64,000 nt of DNA from Enhydrobacter sp. (GTDB lineage Bacteria; Pseudomonadota; Alphaproteobacteria; Reyranellales; Reyranellaceae), in contig CP075528.1 of assembly GCA_025808875.1 (NCBI GenBank), positions 1,858,473 to 1,922,472 on the forward strand, read 5' to 3'. The position numbers were made by a program, and so were the translations under genes. This document shows positions 1 to 9,664 of the stretch, piece after piece (the stretch's first letter is position 1; each line of letters opens with the position of its first letter). The notes under the pieces were generated by a model. The model was given only the letters and a program-made list of their open reading frames with translations, made no database searches and had not been told where the DNA came from.

Positions 1-56
1 TGGGCGTTCTCGGCCTTGAGGTGCCGCATCACCAGCTGCGCAACATCGTTGTCCAT
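1..56 (-). CDS. 5' end of an unidentified gene, cut by the window edge
   Basis: On the minus strand an ATG at 56-54 opens a frame that runs without a stop to the left edge and reads MDNDVAQLVMRHLKAENA. It diverges from the marR gene, with 48 bp of AT-richer DNA between the two starts, which is a common layout for a MarR target. Eighteen codons are too few to name a family. It could also be a chance frame. Confidence 0.35.
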   Translation of the reverse strand, partial: MDNDVAQLVMRHLKAENA

Positions 57-104
57 GGCGGGGTTCCTATGATATTCGAACTCTGATAACTTAGACGTCC
101 TGCC

Positions 105-581
105 ATGACCCGCAAGCCCCCAACCCGCATTCCCCGACCCGGCGAGGGCAAGCGGGGACCCGAAGGCCATCTCGGCTATTTGGTGCGGCAGGCCAATGTC
201 GCTGTGCGCGGCGCCATGGACCGGGCGCTCGGCGATCTCGGCGTTACCTCGCCGCAGTTCGCGGTACTGACCATGATCGCCGCCTATCCCGGAATCTCGG
301 GCGCCGACCTCGCGCGACTCACCTTCCTGACGCCGCAGACCATCAACGTCATCGTCGGCAACCTCGAGAAGGCCGGGGCCGTGGCGAAATCGGCCCATGC
401 CGAGCATGGCCGCATCCTCCAGCTCGCCGCGACGACGCGCGGCCGGGCCCTGCTCGGGCGCTGCCGGGCGAGGGTCATGGCCGTCGAGGACCGGCTGGCC
501 GGCCTGGCCGGCCGCGACGAGGAAAGGGCGGTGCGGCGCTGGCTGAGCGCCGTGGCCGAGAAGTTGGGGGCCAAGGGCTGA
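105..581 (+). CDS. MarR-family transcriptional regulator
   Basis: The 158-residue product has MarR length and layout. An N-terminal helix (GHLGYLVRQANVAVRGAMDR) is followed by a winged helix-turn-helix at about residues 46-110 (PQFAVLTMIAAYPGISGADL, then TPQTINVIVGNLEKAGAV), a wing, and a C-terminal dimerisation helix. MarR proteins are dimeric repressors relieved by small aromatic or other ligands. It lies 59 bp upstream of the ABC importer genes on the same strand and diverges from the frame at the left edge, so either could be its target. The ligand cannot be read from the sequence. Confidence 0.88.
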   Translation: MTRKPPTRIPRPGEGKRGPEGHLGYLVRQANVAVRGAMDRALGDLGVTSPQFAVLTMIAAYPGISGADLARLTFLTPQTINVIVGNLEKAGAVAKSAHAEHGRILQLAATTRGRALLGRCRARVMAVEDRLAGLAGRDEERAVRRWLSAVAEKLGAKG

Positions 582-640
582 CGTCACTTGTCCGTCATGG
601 GCCGCGTGTTAAGGTTTCGCGGGGCAACCATGGGGGTAGC

Positions 641-1675
641 ATGAGCATCGGCAGGATCATCCGGCGCGCCGTTCTGGCAGGCGTCGCGGCAATCGCATTC
701 GGCACGCCGGCAATGGCGCAGAAGACCAGGCTGACGGTCTACACGGCGCTGGAGAACGACCAGCTCGATCCCTTCAAGAAGGCGTTCGAGGCCGACAACC
801 CGACCATCGAGATCGCCTGGGTGCGCGATTCGACGGGCGTGATGACCGCCAAGCTGATCGCCGAGAAGGACAATCCGCGCGCCGACATCATCTGGGGCCT
901 CGCCGCCTCGAGCACGGCGCTGTTCGCCACCATGGGCATGCTCGAGCCCTACACGCCGGTCGGCGCCGACAAGCTGCGCCCGGCCTTCCGCAGCGGCAAG
1001 ACGCCGGACACCTGGGTCGGCATGGACGCCTATCTCTCGCTGGTCTGCTTCAACACGGCGGAAGGCAAGAAGGCGGGCAAGCCGGTGCCGACGAGCTGGG
1101 CCGACCTGATCAAGCCCGACTACCGCAACTCCATCGTCATGCCCAACCCCGCCTCGTCGGGCACTGGCTATCTCACGGTCGCGGCCTGGCTGCAGATCAT
1201 GGGCGAGGACGCCGGCTGGAAGTACATGGACGCGCTGCATCAGAACATCGCGCAGTACATCCATTCGGGTTCGGCGCCCTGCGTGCAGGCCGCCAAGGGC
1301 GAGCGCCTGATCGGCATCGGGCTCGACATGCGCGGCGCCTCCGAGAAGACCAAGGGCGCGCCGCTCGACCTCATCGTGCCCAAGGAGGGCCTGGGCTGGG
1401 AGCTCGAGGCGACGGCCATCGTCAAGGGCACCAAGAACCTCGCCGCCGCCAAGAAGCTCGCCGACTGGGCGGTCACGCAGAAGGCCAACGAGCTCTATGC
1501 CAAGACCTACGCGGTGGTCGCGCTGCCCGGCGTGAAGGCGGCGCCGGCGAACTATCCGACCAACGTCGAGGCCTCCATGATCAAGAACGACATGGAATGG
1601 ATGGCCAAGAACCGCGAGCGCATCCTCGCGGAATGGACCAAGCGCTACGACGGAAAGTCGGCGCCGAAGCGCTGA
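641..1675 (+). CDS. ABC transporter periplasmic binding protein (iron/2-aminoethylphosphonate-type, PhnS2-like)
   Basis: The 344-residue protein starts with a classical signal peptide (residues 1-26, cleavage near AMAQ) and continues as a family 1 periplasmic binding protein (LTVYTALENDQLDPFKKAF near the mature N terminus). Its similarity is to the Fe3+/2-aminoethylphosphonate binding-protein group. It is the first gene of a three-gene importer operon, with 12 bp to the ATPase start. A GGGGGT stretch lies just upstream of the ATG. No phnW, phnX or C-P lyase gene follows, and the downstream genes handle amides and amines, so phosphonate specificity is only a family label here. Another small nitrogenous solute is equally possible. 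Confidence 0.85.
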   Translation: MSIGRIIRRAVLAGVAAIAFGTPAMAQKTRLTVYTALENDQLDPFKKAFEADNPTIEIAWVRDSTGVMTAKLIAEKDNPRADIIWGLAASSTALFATMGMLEPYTPVGADKLRPAFRSGKTPDTWVGMDAYLSLVCFNTAEGKKAGKPVPTSWADLIKPDYRNSIVMPNPASSGTGYLTVAAWLQIMGEDAGWKYMDALHQNIAQYIHSGSAPCVQAAKGERLIGIGLDMRGASEKTKGAPLDLIVPKEGLGWELEATAIVKGTKNLAAAKKLADWAVTQKANELYAKTYAVVALPGVKAAPANYPTNVEASMIKNDMEWMAKNRERILAEWTKRYDGKSAPKR

Positions 1676-1687
1676 CGCGCTGCCGGC

Positions 1688-2742
<1,055 letters not shown>

Positions 2743-2746
<4 letters not shown>

Positions 2747-4404
2747 CATTGTCCCGCGACGACTGGTCGATGCGCGCCGGCGTGCTGGCCGTCGTGCTGG
2801 CCCTGCTGGTCATGGTCGGCCTGCCGCTGTGGGCGCTGCTGGTCAAGGGCTTCGAGGACCGCGACGGCAACTTCGTCGGCCTGGCCAACTACGCGAGCTA
2901 TTTCTCGACGCCCGCGCTCGTCCATTCGGCGCTGAACAGCTTCCATGTCGCGGCGGTCGCGACGCTGATCGTCGTGCCGCTCGCCTTCCTCTACGCCTTT
3001 GCACTGACCCGCGCCGTGCTGCCACTGCGCTGGCTGTTCCAGGGCATCTCGCTGATCCCGATCTTCGCGCCGTCGCTGCTGCCGGGCCTGGCGCTGATCT
3101 ATCTCTTCGGCACGCAGGGCATCTTCAAGGGCTGGATGGGCGACGGCCAGATCTACGGCTTTGACGGCATCCTCATCGCCCAGGTCTTCTACTGCTTCCC
3201 GCACGCCGTCCTGATCCTGACGACGGCGCTCGCCACCGCCGACGCGCGGCTCTACGAGGCGGCCGACGCGCTGGGCGCCTCGAAGCTGCGCACCTTCCTC
3301 ACGGTGACCCTGCCCGGCGCCAAGTACGGGCTGATCAGCTCGGCGCTGGTCGTGTTCACCCTGGTCATCACCGATTTCGGCATCGCCAAGGTGATCGGCG
3401 GCAATTTCAACGTGCTGGCGACCGACGTCTACAAGCAGGTGATCGGCCAGCAGAACTTCTCGATGGGCGCCGTGGTCGGCATGGTGCTGCTGCTGCCGGC
3501 GGCGCTGGCCTTCTGCGTCGACCGCCTGGTGCAGCGCAAGCAGGTGGCGCTGCTGACGGCGCGCGCCGTGCCGCTGGTGCCGCGGCCCAAGCCCGGCCGC
3601 GACGCCTTCTTCACCATCTTCTGCGCCGTCGTCGCCGCCGGCATCCTGGCGATTCTCGGCATGGCGGCGTGGGGCTCGCTGATCAAGTACTGGCCGTACA
3701 ACCTCGGGCTGACGCTCGACAACTACGACTTCGCCAAGGTCGACGCCAACGGCTGGGACTCCTACTACAATTCGCTGCGCATGGCGCTGGGTGCGGCGCT
3801 GTTCGGCACGGTGGCGATCTTCCTCGGCGCCTGGCTGAACGAGAAGACGCGCGGTTTCGGCGCGGTGCGCGGGCTGCTGCAGTTCTTCGCCTTCCTGCCG
3901 ATGGCGATCCCCGGCCTCGTGCTGGGGCTCGGCTACATCTTCTTCTTCAACGCGCCGGGCAATCCGCTCAACTTCCTCTACGCCACCATGGCGATCCTGG
4001 TGGTCAACACGGTGGCGCACTTCTACACCGTCGGTCATCTCACCGCGACGACCGCCCTGAAGCAGATCGATCCGGAGTTCGAGGCGGTCTCGGCCTCGCT
4101 CAAGGTCTCGGTCTGGCGTACGCTCGGCCGGGTCACCGCGCCGATCTGCCTGCCCGCCATCCTCGACATCGCGATCTATCTCTTCGTCAACGCCATGACC
4201 ACCGTGTCGTCCGTCATTTTCCTCTATTCGTCCGACACCAAGCTCGCCTCGGTGGCGGCGGTGAACATCGAGGAGGCGGGCATGACCGCCGCCGCGGCCG
4301 CGCTCTGCATGGTGATCGTCGTCACCTCGGCCGGCGTGAAGGCGCTGCACCTGATCGCCGACCGCTTCCTGCTCGGGCGCCTGCAGGCCTGGCGGCGGCG
4401 ATGA
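2743..4404 (+). CDS. ABC transporter permease, fused double-domain (PhnU2/FbpB-like)
   Basis: The 553-residue integral membrane protein contains two BinPDT_transp_1 domains in tandem. EAA-type loops occur at ADALGASKLRTFLTVTLPGA in the first half and SASLKVSVWRTLGRVTAP in the second. About twelve hydrophobic segments are visible. The GTG start overlaps the ATPase stop by 4 bp (GTGA) and the stop overlaps the ATG of the hydantoinase A gene by 4 bp (ATGA), so transport and catabolic genes are translationally coupled. Fused permeases of about 550 residues are typical of this importer class. Confidence 0.9.
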
Positions 4405-6470
4405 GCGGCGGTGCCGCGCGTTGGCGCGTCGGCGTCGATTCGGGCGGCACTTTCACCGACATCTGCCTGTTCGACGGGCAGGCCGGCCGGATCGAAGTGT
4501 GGAAGGTGCCGTCGACGCCGGACGATCCGTCGCGCGCCATCGCCGACGGCATCGAGCAGGGCCTGCGGCGGGTCGGCGCGGATGCCGCGGCGGTCGTCTA
4601 TTTCGGCCACGGCACGACGGTCGCGACCAACGCCCTGATCCAGCATCGTGGCGTCAGGACCGGCCTCGTCACCACCGACGGCTTCCGCGACCTGCTGGAG
4701 ATCGGCCGGCAGAAGCGGCCCGACCTTTACGACCTTCAGGCCGACAAACCGCCGACCCTGGTGCCGCGCGACCTGCGGTTCGAAGTGCCCGAGCGCGTGC
4801 GCCACACCGGCGAGGTCGAGACGCCGCTCGACGAGGCGGCGGTGCGCGAGGCGGCGCGCGCGCTGAAGGCGGCGGGCGTGGCGGCCGTCGCCGTGTCGTT
4901 TCTCTACGGCTTCGTCCGGCCCGACCATGAGCGGCGCGCGGTCGAGATCCTGCGCGAGGAGTTGCCCGATGCCTTCGTCTCGGCCGGCCACGAGATCGCG
5001 CCCGAGTTCCGCGAGTATGAGCGGCTCTCCACCGTGGTGCTGAACGCCTATCTCGGGCCGGTGATGCATGCCTATCTCGGCCGGCTCGGGCCGCGCCTGC
5101 GCGGGCTCGGCATGACGGCGACCCCGCACCTCACGCAGTCCAACGGCGGTGTCATCGGCTTTGCGGCCGCCGCCGCCCTGCCGGTGCGCACCGTGCTCTC
5201 GGGGCCGTCGACCGGCGTGGTCGGCGCGCAGGCGATCGGCCGGCTGGCGGGCGTCGCGGACCTCATCACCTTCGACATGGGCGGCACCTCGACCGACGTG
5301 GCGCTGCTGCAGGGCGGGCGCTGCCGTCTGGCGGGCGAGGCGACGGTGCACGGCTACCCGATCAAGGCGCCGATGCTCGACATCCACACCGTCGGCGCCG
5401 GCGGCGGCTCGATCGCCCACGTCGACGCCGGCGGCCTGCTCAAGGTCGGTCCGCGCTCCTGCGGCGCCGATCCCGGCCCGGTGTGCTACGGCCGCGGCAA
5501 CGACGAGCCGGCCGTCACCGACGCCAACGTCGTGCTCGGCACGCTCAACCCGGAGCACCTGCTGGGCGGGCGCATGGCGATCCGCCGCGAGCTCGCCGAG
5601 GCGGCGATCCGCCGCCTCGGCGAACGACTGCGGCTCGGCCCGATGGAGACGGCACAGGGCATCGTTTCCGTCGTCACCGCCAACATGGCGCGCGCCATCC
5701 GGGTCATCTCCGTGCAGCGCGGCCACGATCCACGCGATTACGCGCTGATGGCGTTCGGCGGCGCGGGTCCGCTGCACGCCGCGCGGCTGGCGCGCGAGCT
5801 CGAGATGCGCCGCGTGCTGGTGCCGGCCAGTCCGGGCATCCTGTGCGCCATGGGCCTGCTGCTCACCGACCTGCGGGCCGATTTTGCGCATTCGAGGCTG
5901 CTGCCCGCGACCGACGACTCGGCCAGTGCGGTGGCCAACGGCTTCGCCGCGCTCTCTGCACGGGCCGAGGGTTGGTTCGCCCAGGAAGGCATCGCGCCGG
6001 CCGACCGGCGCCTGACACGCACCGTCGACATGCGCTACCACGGCCAGAACTACGAGCTTGCCGTCGCTGTGCCCGACGGCCCCATCACCGCGGAAACCGT
6101 GCGCGCTCTCGCCGGGCGCTTTGCCGAGGCGCATCGCCAGCGCTACGGCTTCGCCGACGAGGCGGCATCGGTGCAGGTCATCACCCTGCGGCTCGAGGCC
6201 GTCGGCGTCGTGCGCAAGGCCGAGCTGCCGTCGCACCCCGAGACCGGGCCGGACGCCTCGGCGGCGATCGCGGGGCGGCGCCGGGTGTGGCTGCCCGAAG
6301 CGCGCGACGTCGTCGACACGCCGGTCTACGATCGCGCGCGGCTGCGTCCGGGCAACCGCTTCGACGGCCCCGCCATCGTCGAGCAGATGGACGCCACGAC
6401 CCTGGTGCCGCCCGGCCTGACCGCGCGCGTCGACCGCTGGTTCAACCTGATCCTGGAGGCGTCTCCGTGA
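4401..6470 (+). CDS. hyuA: hydantoinase/oxoprolinase subunit A
   Basis: The 689-residue protein has the Hydant_A_N domain (VGVDSGGTFTDICLF near residue 10; FGHGTTVATNALIQHRG near 70) and the ASKHA-fold Hydantoinase_A core (ITFDMGGTSTDVALLQGG; AFGGAGPLHAARLARELEM). These subunits bind ATP and, with subunit B, open N-carbamoyl or cyclic amide rings such as N-methylhydantoin or 5-oxoproline. The ATG overlaps the permease stop. Length matches stand-alone subunit A proteins (about 690 residues). Subunit B follows after the hairpin block at 6485-6609. The actual substrate is not readable. Confidence 0.92.
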   Translation: MSGGAARWRVGVDSGGTFTDICLFDGQAGRIEVWKVPSTPDDPSRAIADGIEQGLRRVGADAAAVVYFGHGTTVATNALIQHRGVRTGLVTTDGFRDLLEIGRQKRPDLYDLQADKPPTLVPRDLRFEVPERVRHTGEVETPLDEAAVREAARALKAAGVAAVAVSFLYGFVRPDHERRAVEILREELPDAFVSAGHEIAPEFREYERLSTVVLNAYLGPVMHAYLGRLGPRLRGLGMTATPHLTQSNGGVIGFAAAAALPVRTVLSGPSTGVVGAQAIGRLAGVADLITFDMGGTSTDVALLQGGRCRLAGEATVHGYPIKAPMLDIHTVGAGGGSIAHVDAGGLLKVGPRSCGADPGPVCYGRGNDEPAVTDANVVLGTLNPEHLLGGRMAIRRELAEAAIRRLGERLRLGPMETAQGIVSVVTANMARAIRVISVQRGHDPRDYALMAFGGAGPLHAARLARELEMRRVLVPASPGILCAMGLLLTDLRADFAHSRLLPATDDSASAVANGFAALSARAEGWFAQEGIAPADRRLTRTVDMRYHGQNYELAVAVPDGPITAETVRALAGRFAEAHRQRYGFADEAASVQVITLRLEAVGVVRKAELPSHPETGPDASAAIAGRRRVWLPEARDVVDTPVYDRARLRPGNRFDGPAIVEQMDATTLVPPGLTARVDRWFNLILEASP

Positions 6471-6484
6471 GCACATTCATCTCT

Positions 6485-6609
6485 CCTCCCTGCGCGCAGC
6501 GCGGGGAGGTGCCCGCGAAGCGGGTGGAGGGGCCATGGGCATCATCGGGACTCATGACCCCTCCGTCACCGTATGACGGCGACACCTTCCCTCGTAAGAC
6601 GAGGGGAGG
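6485..6609. repeat. Array of four intergenic hairpins overlapping the hyuB ribosome binding site
   Basis: Four inverted repeats follow each other in the gap between the two hydantoinase genes. They are CCTCCCTGCGC/GCGCGGGGAGG (6485-6509, one G-T type mismatch), CCCGC/GCGGG (6512-6524), CCGTCA/TGACGG (6563-6579) and CCTTCCCTCGT/ACGAGGGGAGG (6585-6609). The layout resembles REP or intergenic palindromic units. The right arm of the last hairpin (GAGGGGAGG) is also the Shine-Dalgarno region of hyuB, 6 nt before its ATG, so folding of the transcript would hide it. Confidence 0.7.
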
Positions 6610-6615
6610 CGAGTC

Positions 6616-8250
6616 ATGACCAACCTCGATCCCATCACCGTCGAGGTGATCGGCGCGGCGCTGGGCTCGATCGTCGAGGAGACGGGCGAAACGCTGATCC
6701 GCGCCTCGCACTCGACCAACATCAAGGAGCGACGCGACTGCTCGACGGCGCTCTTCAACGCCGCCGGCGAGACGCTCTGCCAGGCCGAGCACATCCCCAT
6801 CCATCTCGGCAGCTTCCTCGATCTCGTGCCGCACATCCTGCGGCGCTATCCGAGCCAGGACATAAGGCCGGGCGACGTCTTCATCGGCAACGATGCCTAC
6901 GAGGGCGGCGGCACGCACCTGCCCGACATCGTGCTGGCCGAGCCCATCTTCGTCGATGGCACCTTGGTCGCCTGGACGGTGAACCTCGCCCACCACGCCG
7001 ACTTCGTCGACCGTGCCCACGCCCACATCTACCAGGAGGGGCTGCGCATCCCGCCGGTGCGGCTGTGGCGCGGCGGCGAGCTGCAGCAGGACGTGCAGGA
7101 CCTGATCCTGCTCAATTGCCAGGTGCCGGACGAGCGGCTCGCCGACCTGCGCGCTCAGCGCGCCGCCAACAGGGTCGGCGTGCAGCGCTTCCAGGGCCTC
7201 TGCGAAAAGTACGGCGCGCCGACCGTGCTGGGCGCCGGCGAGGCGCTGATGGACTACGCCGAGCGCAAGATGCGGGCCGCCATCGCCGCCATCCCCGACG
7301 GCACCTGGCGCTTCGCCGACACGTTCGACTGCTCGGAGTTCGCCGCCGACCTGCCGCTTGGCGTCGAGGTGACGGTGAAGGGCGATGCCCTGTCGCTCGC
7401 CTTCGACGCGCCCGAACAGGTGCGCGCCGGCCTCAACATGACCCATACCGCGCTGCTCGCCACCGCCTACTACGTGGTGAAGTCGGTGCTCGATCCCTCG
7501 ATCCCGCCCAACGCCGGCCTGGCGCGGCCGCTCCGCGTCAGCGCGCCCAAGGGCAGCATCCTGAACTGCGTCGCGCCCGCCGCCGTGAACGGTCGCGTGC
7601 AGACCTGCCAGCGCGTCGCCGACCTGGTGCTGGGCGCATTGGCGCAGGCGGTGCCCGAGCGCGTCATGGCCTGCTCGAACTCGGCCTGCACCGTGGCCTA
7701 TTTCATCGGCAAGCGGCCAGACGATGGCTCCGGCGACGCCTCGACCTGGGTCTATCTCGAGACCATCGGCGGCGGCAGCGGCGCGCGCGCGACGAAGGAC
7801 GGGCTGGACGGCGTGCACGTCCACACCACCAACACGTCGAACCTGCCGGTCGAGGCGCTCGAAGTCGAGTATCCGCTCACCGTGGCGCGCTACGAGCTGG
7901 TCGCCGATTCGGGCGGCGTCGGCCGCTTCCGCGGCGGCATGGCGCTGCGCCGCGTCTACCGGGCGGTGGACGAATGCCGCGTGCGCGTCGATCTCAGCCG
8001 CCAGCGCTCGCAGAGCTGGGGCCTGTTCGGCGGCGGCGCCGGCGCGCACGGCCGGCTGGAGTGCGGCCCCGGCGTGACCTTCGACGGCGACAGCGCCGTC
8101 CTGCAGCCCGGCCAGTGGTTCGCCCTGGTGACGCCCGGCGCCGGCGGCTACGGCCCGCCCGCCGCGCGCGATCCCGCCGCCATCGCCCGCGACCTCGCCG
8201 AAGGCGCGATCAGCGCCGACACGGCGCGCGAGGCCTACGGCAAGGCATGA
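6616..8250 (+). CDS. hyuB: hydantoinase/oxoprolinase subunit B
   Basis: The 544-residue product has the full Hydantoinase_B fold: PITVEVIGAALGSIVEETGE at the N terminus, STNIKERRDCSTALFNAAGE, GDVFIGNDAYEGGGTHLPDI, and the glycine-rich GGGSGARATKDGLDGVHVHT in the C-terminal half. It is the catalytic partner of subunit A. Length is normal (510-560 in the family). The ATG is preceded by GAGGGGAGG, which is part of the hairpin described upstream. A strong hairpin follows the stop and may separate this unit from the oxidase gene. Confidence 0.92.
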   Translation: MTNLDPITVEVIGAALGSIVEETGETLIRASHSTNIKERRDCSTALFNAAGETLCQAEHIPIHLGSFLDLVPHILRRYPSQDIRPGDVFIGNDAYEGGGTHLPDIVLAEPIFVDGTLVAWTVNLAHHADFVDRAHAHIYQEGLRIPPVRLWRGGELQQDVQDLILLNCQVPDERLADLRAQRAANRVGVQRFQGLCEKYGAPTVLGAGEALMDYAERKMRAAIAAIPDGTWRFADTFDCSEFAADLPLGVEVTVKGDALSLAFDAPEQVRAGLNMTHTALLATAYYVVKSVLDPSIPPNAGLARPLRVSAPKGSILNCVAPAAVNGRVQTCQRVADLVLGALAQAVPERVMACSNSACTVAYFIGKRPDDGSGDASTWVYLETIGGGSGARATKDGLDGVHVHTTNTSNLPVEALEVEYPLTVARYELVADSGGVGRFRGGMALRRVYRAVDECRVRVDLSRQRSQSWGLFGGGAGAHGRLECGPGVTFDGDSAVLQPGQWFALVTPGAGGYGPPAARDPAAIARDLAEGAISADTAREAYGKA

Positions 8251-8256
8251 ATCTTC

Positions 8257-8292
8257 GCTGGGGGCGCACCACTCCAGTGGCGCGCCCCCAGC
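8257..8292 (+). terminator. Strong hairpin after hyuB, terminator-like
   Basis: Perfect 11-bp arms GCTGGGGGCGC (8257-8267) and GCGCCCCCAGC (8282-8292) enclose a second small inverted repeat (CCACT/AGTGG). No U-run follows, so it may terminate inefficiently, act through Rho, or protect mRNA ends. It begins 6 bp after the hyuB stop. Confidence 0.5.
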
Positions 8293-8387
8293 AATGAGTT
8301 TGTTCGCGTCATGCGCCACCTGAACTCGTGGCAGTATCTCGATGATGATTCTACGTGGCTCGAAGTTTGACGTGAAAGGCCGATCGG

Positions 8388-9551
8388 ATGAGTGAAAGCG
8401 TAGCCGTCGCCATCATCGGCGGCGGCGTTATGGGATCGTCGATCGCCTGGCATCTCAAGCGCGATCCGAATTTCACGGGCCGCGTCGTCGTGGTCGAGCG
8501 CGATCCGACTTATGCGCGGGCGTCGTCGGCGCTGTCGGCGAGCTCGATCCGCCAGCAGTTCTCGACGGCGCTCAACATCCATCTGTCGCGCTACGGCATC
8601 GGCTTCCTGCGAAAGGCGCGCGAGCTGCTCGACGTCGATCTCGGGCTGAAGGAGCCGGGCTATCTGTTCCTCGCCTCGCCGCAGGGCGAGAAGGTGCTGC
8701 GCGCCAACCACGCCATCCAGAAGGGCGAGGGCTGCGCGGTCGAGCTGCTCGCTCCCGACGCGCTTCGCCAGCGCTTCTCCTGGATCTCGACGTCAGGCCT
8801 GGCGCTCGCCTCGCACGGCGTCGCCAACGAGGGCTGGTTCGACGGGCCGGCGCTGATGCAGGCCTTCCGCCGCAAGGCGCGCGAGCTGGGCGCCGAGTAC
8901 GTCGCCGACGAGGTCGTGAAGCTGGAAGAGGGCGCCGTCACGCTGAAGTCCGGCGGCAGGCTCGCCGCGCGCACCATCGTGGTCGCCGCCGGCCCGTGGT
9001 CGGGCGAGGTGGCGGCGACGGCCGGCATCGCGCTGCCGGTCGAGCCGCGCCGGCGCTCGGTGTTCGTCTTCGATGTGCGCGAGCCGCCGGGCCCCCTTTC
9101 CCGGAGTTTGGCACCGCTCACCATCGATCCGTCGGGCGTGTGGTTCCGGCCCGAAGGCCGGTTCTACATCGGCGGCACGACGCCGGCCGAGGGCAACGAC
9201 CCGCCCGACGCGCCGCTCGAGGTGCAGCACCCCGAATGGGACGACATGGTGTGGCCGGTGCTGGCCGGGCGCGTACCGGCGTTCGAGGCGGCCAAGGTCG
9301 TGAATGCGTGGGCCGGCTACTACGAGTACAACACCTTCGACCAGAACGGCATCGTCGGCCGCCATCCGGAAATTGACAGCCTGATCTTCGCCACCGGCTT
9401 CTCCGGGCACGGCATCCAGCAATCGCCCGCCGTCGGCCGCGCCGTCGCCGAGCTGATCATGCACGGGGAGTACCGGAGCCTGAATCTTTCTCCGTTCGGT
9501 TATGAACGGATTTCTGCCGGCCGCCCTATCCGTGAGCTGAACGTGGTGTGA
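8388..9551 (+). CDS. FAD-dependent oxidoreductase of the DAO/sarcosine oxidase family
   Basis: The 387-residue protein opens with the FAD dinucleotide fold VAIIGGGVMGSSIAWHL (residues 5-21) ending in an acidic residue (VVVVERD). DAO-type signatures follow: SALSASSIRQQFS, the second FAD contact TIVVAAGPWSGEVA, and a C-terminal GFSGHGIQQSPAVGRAVAEL. Such enzymes oxidise secondary or primary amines of amino-acid-like substrates (sarcosine, D-amino acids, FOXRED1 group). It lies between the hydantoinase and aminotransferase genes, suggesting it oxidises an amine released from the imported compound. Substrate specificity is not determinable. Confidence 0.88.
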   Translation: MSESVAVAIIGGGVMGSSIAWHLKRDPNFTGRVVVVERDPTYARASSALSASSIRQQFSTALNIHLSRYGIGFLRKARELLDVDLGLKEPGYLFLASPQGEKVLRANHAIQKGEGCAVELLAPDALRQRFSWISTSGLALASHGVANEGWFDGPALMQAFRRKARELGAEYVADEVVKLEEGAVTLKSGGRLAARTIVVAAGPWSGEVAATAGIALPVEPRRRSVFVFDVREPPGPLSRSLAPLTIDPSGVWFRPEGRFYIGGTTPAEGNDPPDAPLEVQHPEWDDMVWPVLAGRVPAFEAAKVVNAWAGYYEYNTFDQNGIVGRHPEIDSLIFATGFSGHGIQQSPAVGRAVAELIMHGEYRSLNLSPFGYERISAGRPIRELNVV

Positions 9552-9558
9552 TACCATC

Positions 9559-9649
9559 TGTCATCCTGAGCGAAGCGAAGGACCTCACGCACGCACCAAA
9601 GAACGCCGCTGGGGCTGACGCGAGATCCTTCGCTGCGCTCAGGATGACA
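9559..9649. repeat. Palindromic intergenic repeat, copy A
   Basis: Left arm 9559-9585 (TGTCATCCTGAGCGAAGCGA onward) and right arm 9623-9649 are inverted copies with 2 mismatches in 27. The same arms occur at 11020-11106 and 11135-11221. The element fills the gap before the aminotransferase GTG start and ends about 15 bp upstream of it, just before the AGGAG site. Repeats with a CCTTCGCTGCGCTCAGGATGA core are widespread in environmental bacterial genomes. Confidence 0.8.
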
Positions 9650-9664
9650 AGGTAGGAGCGTACC

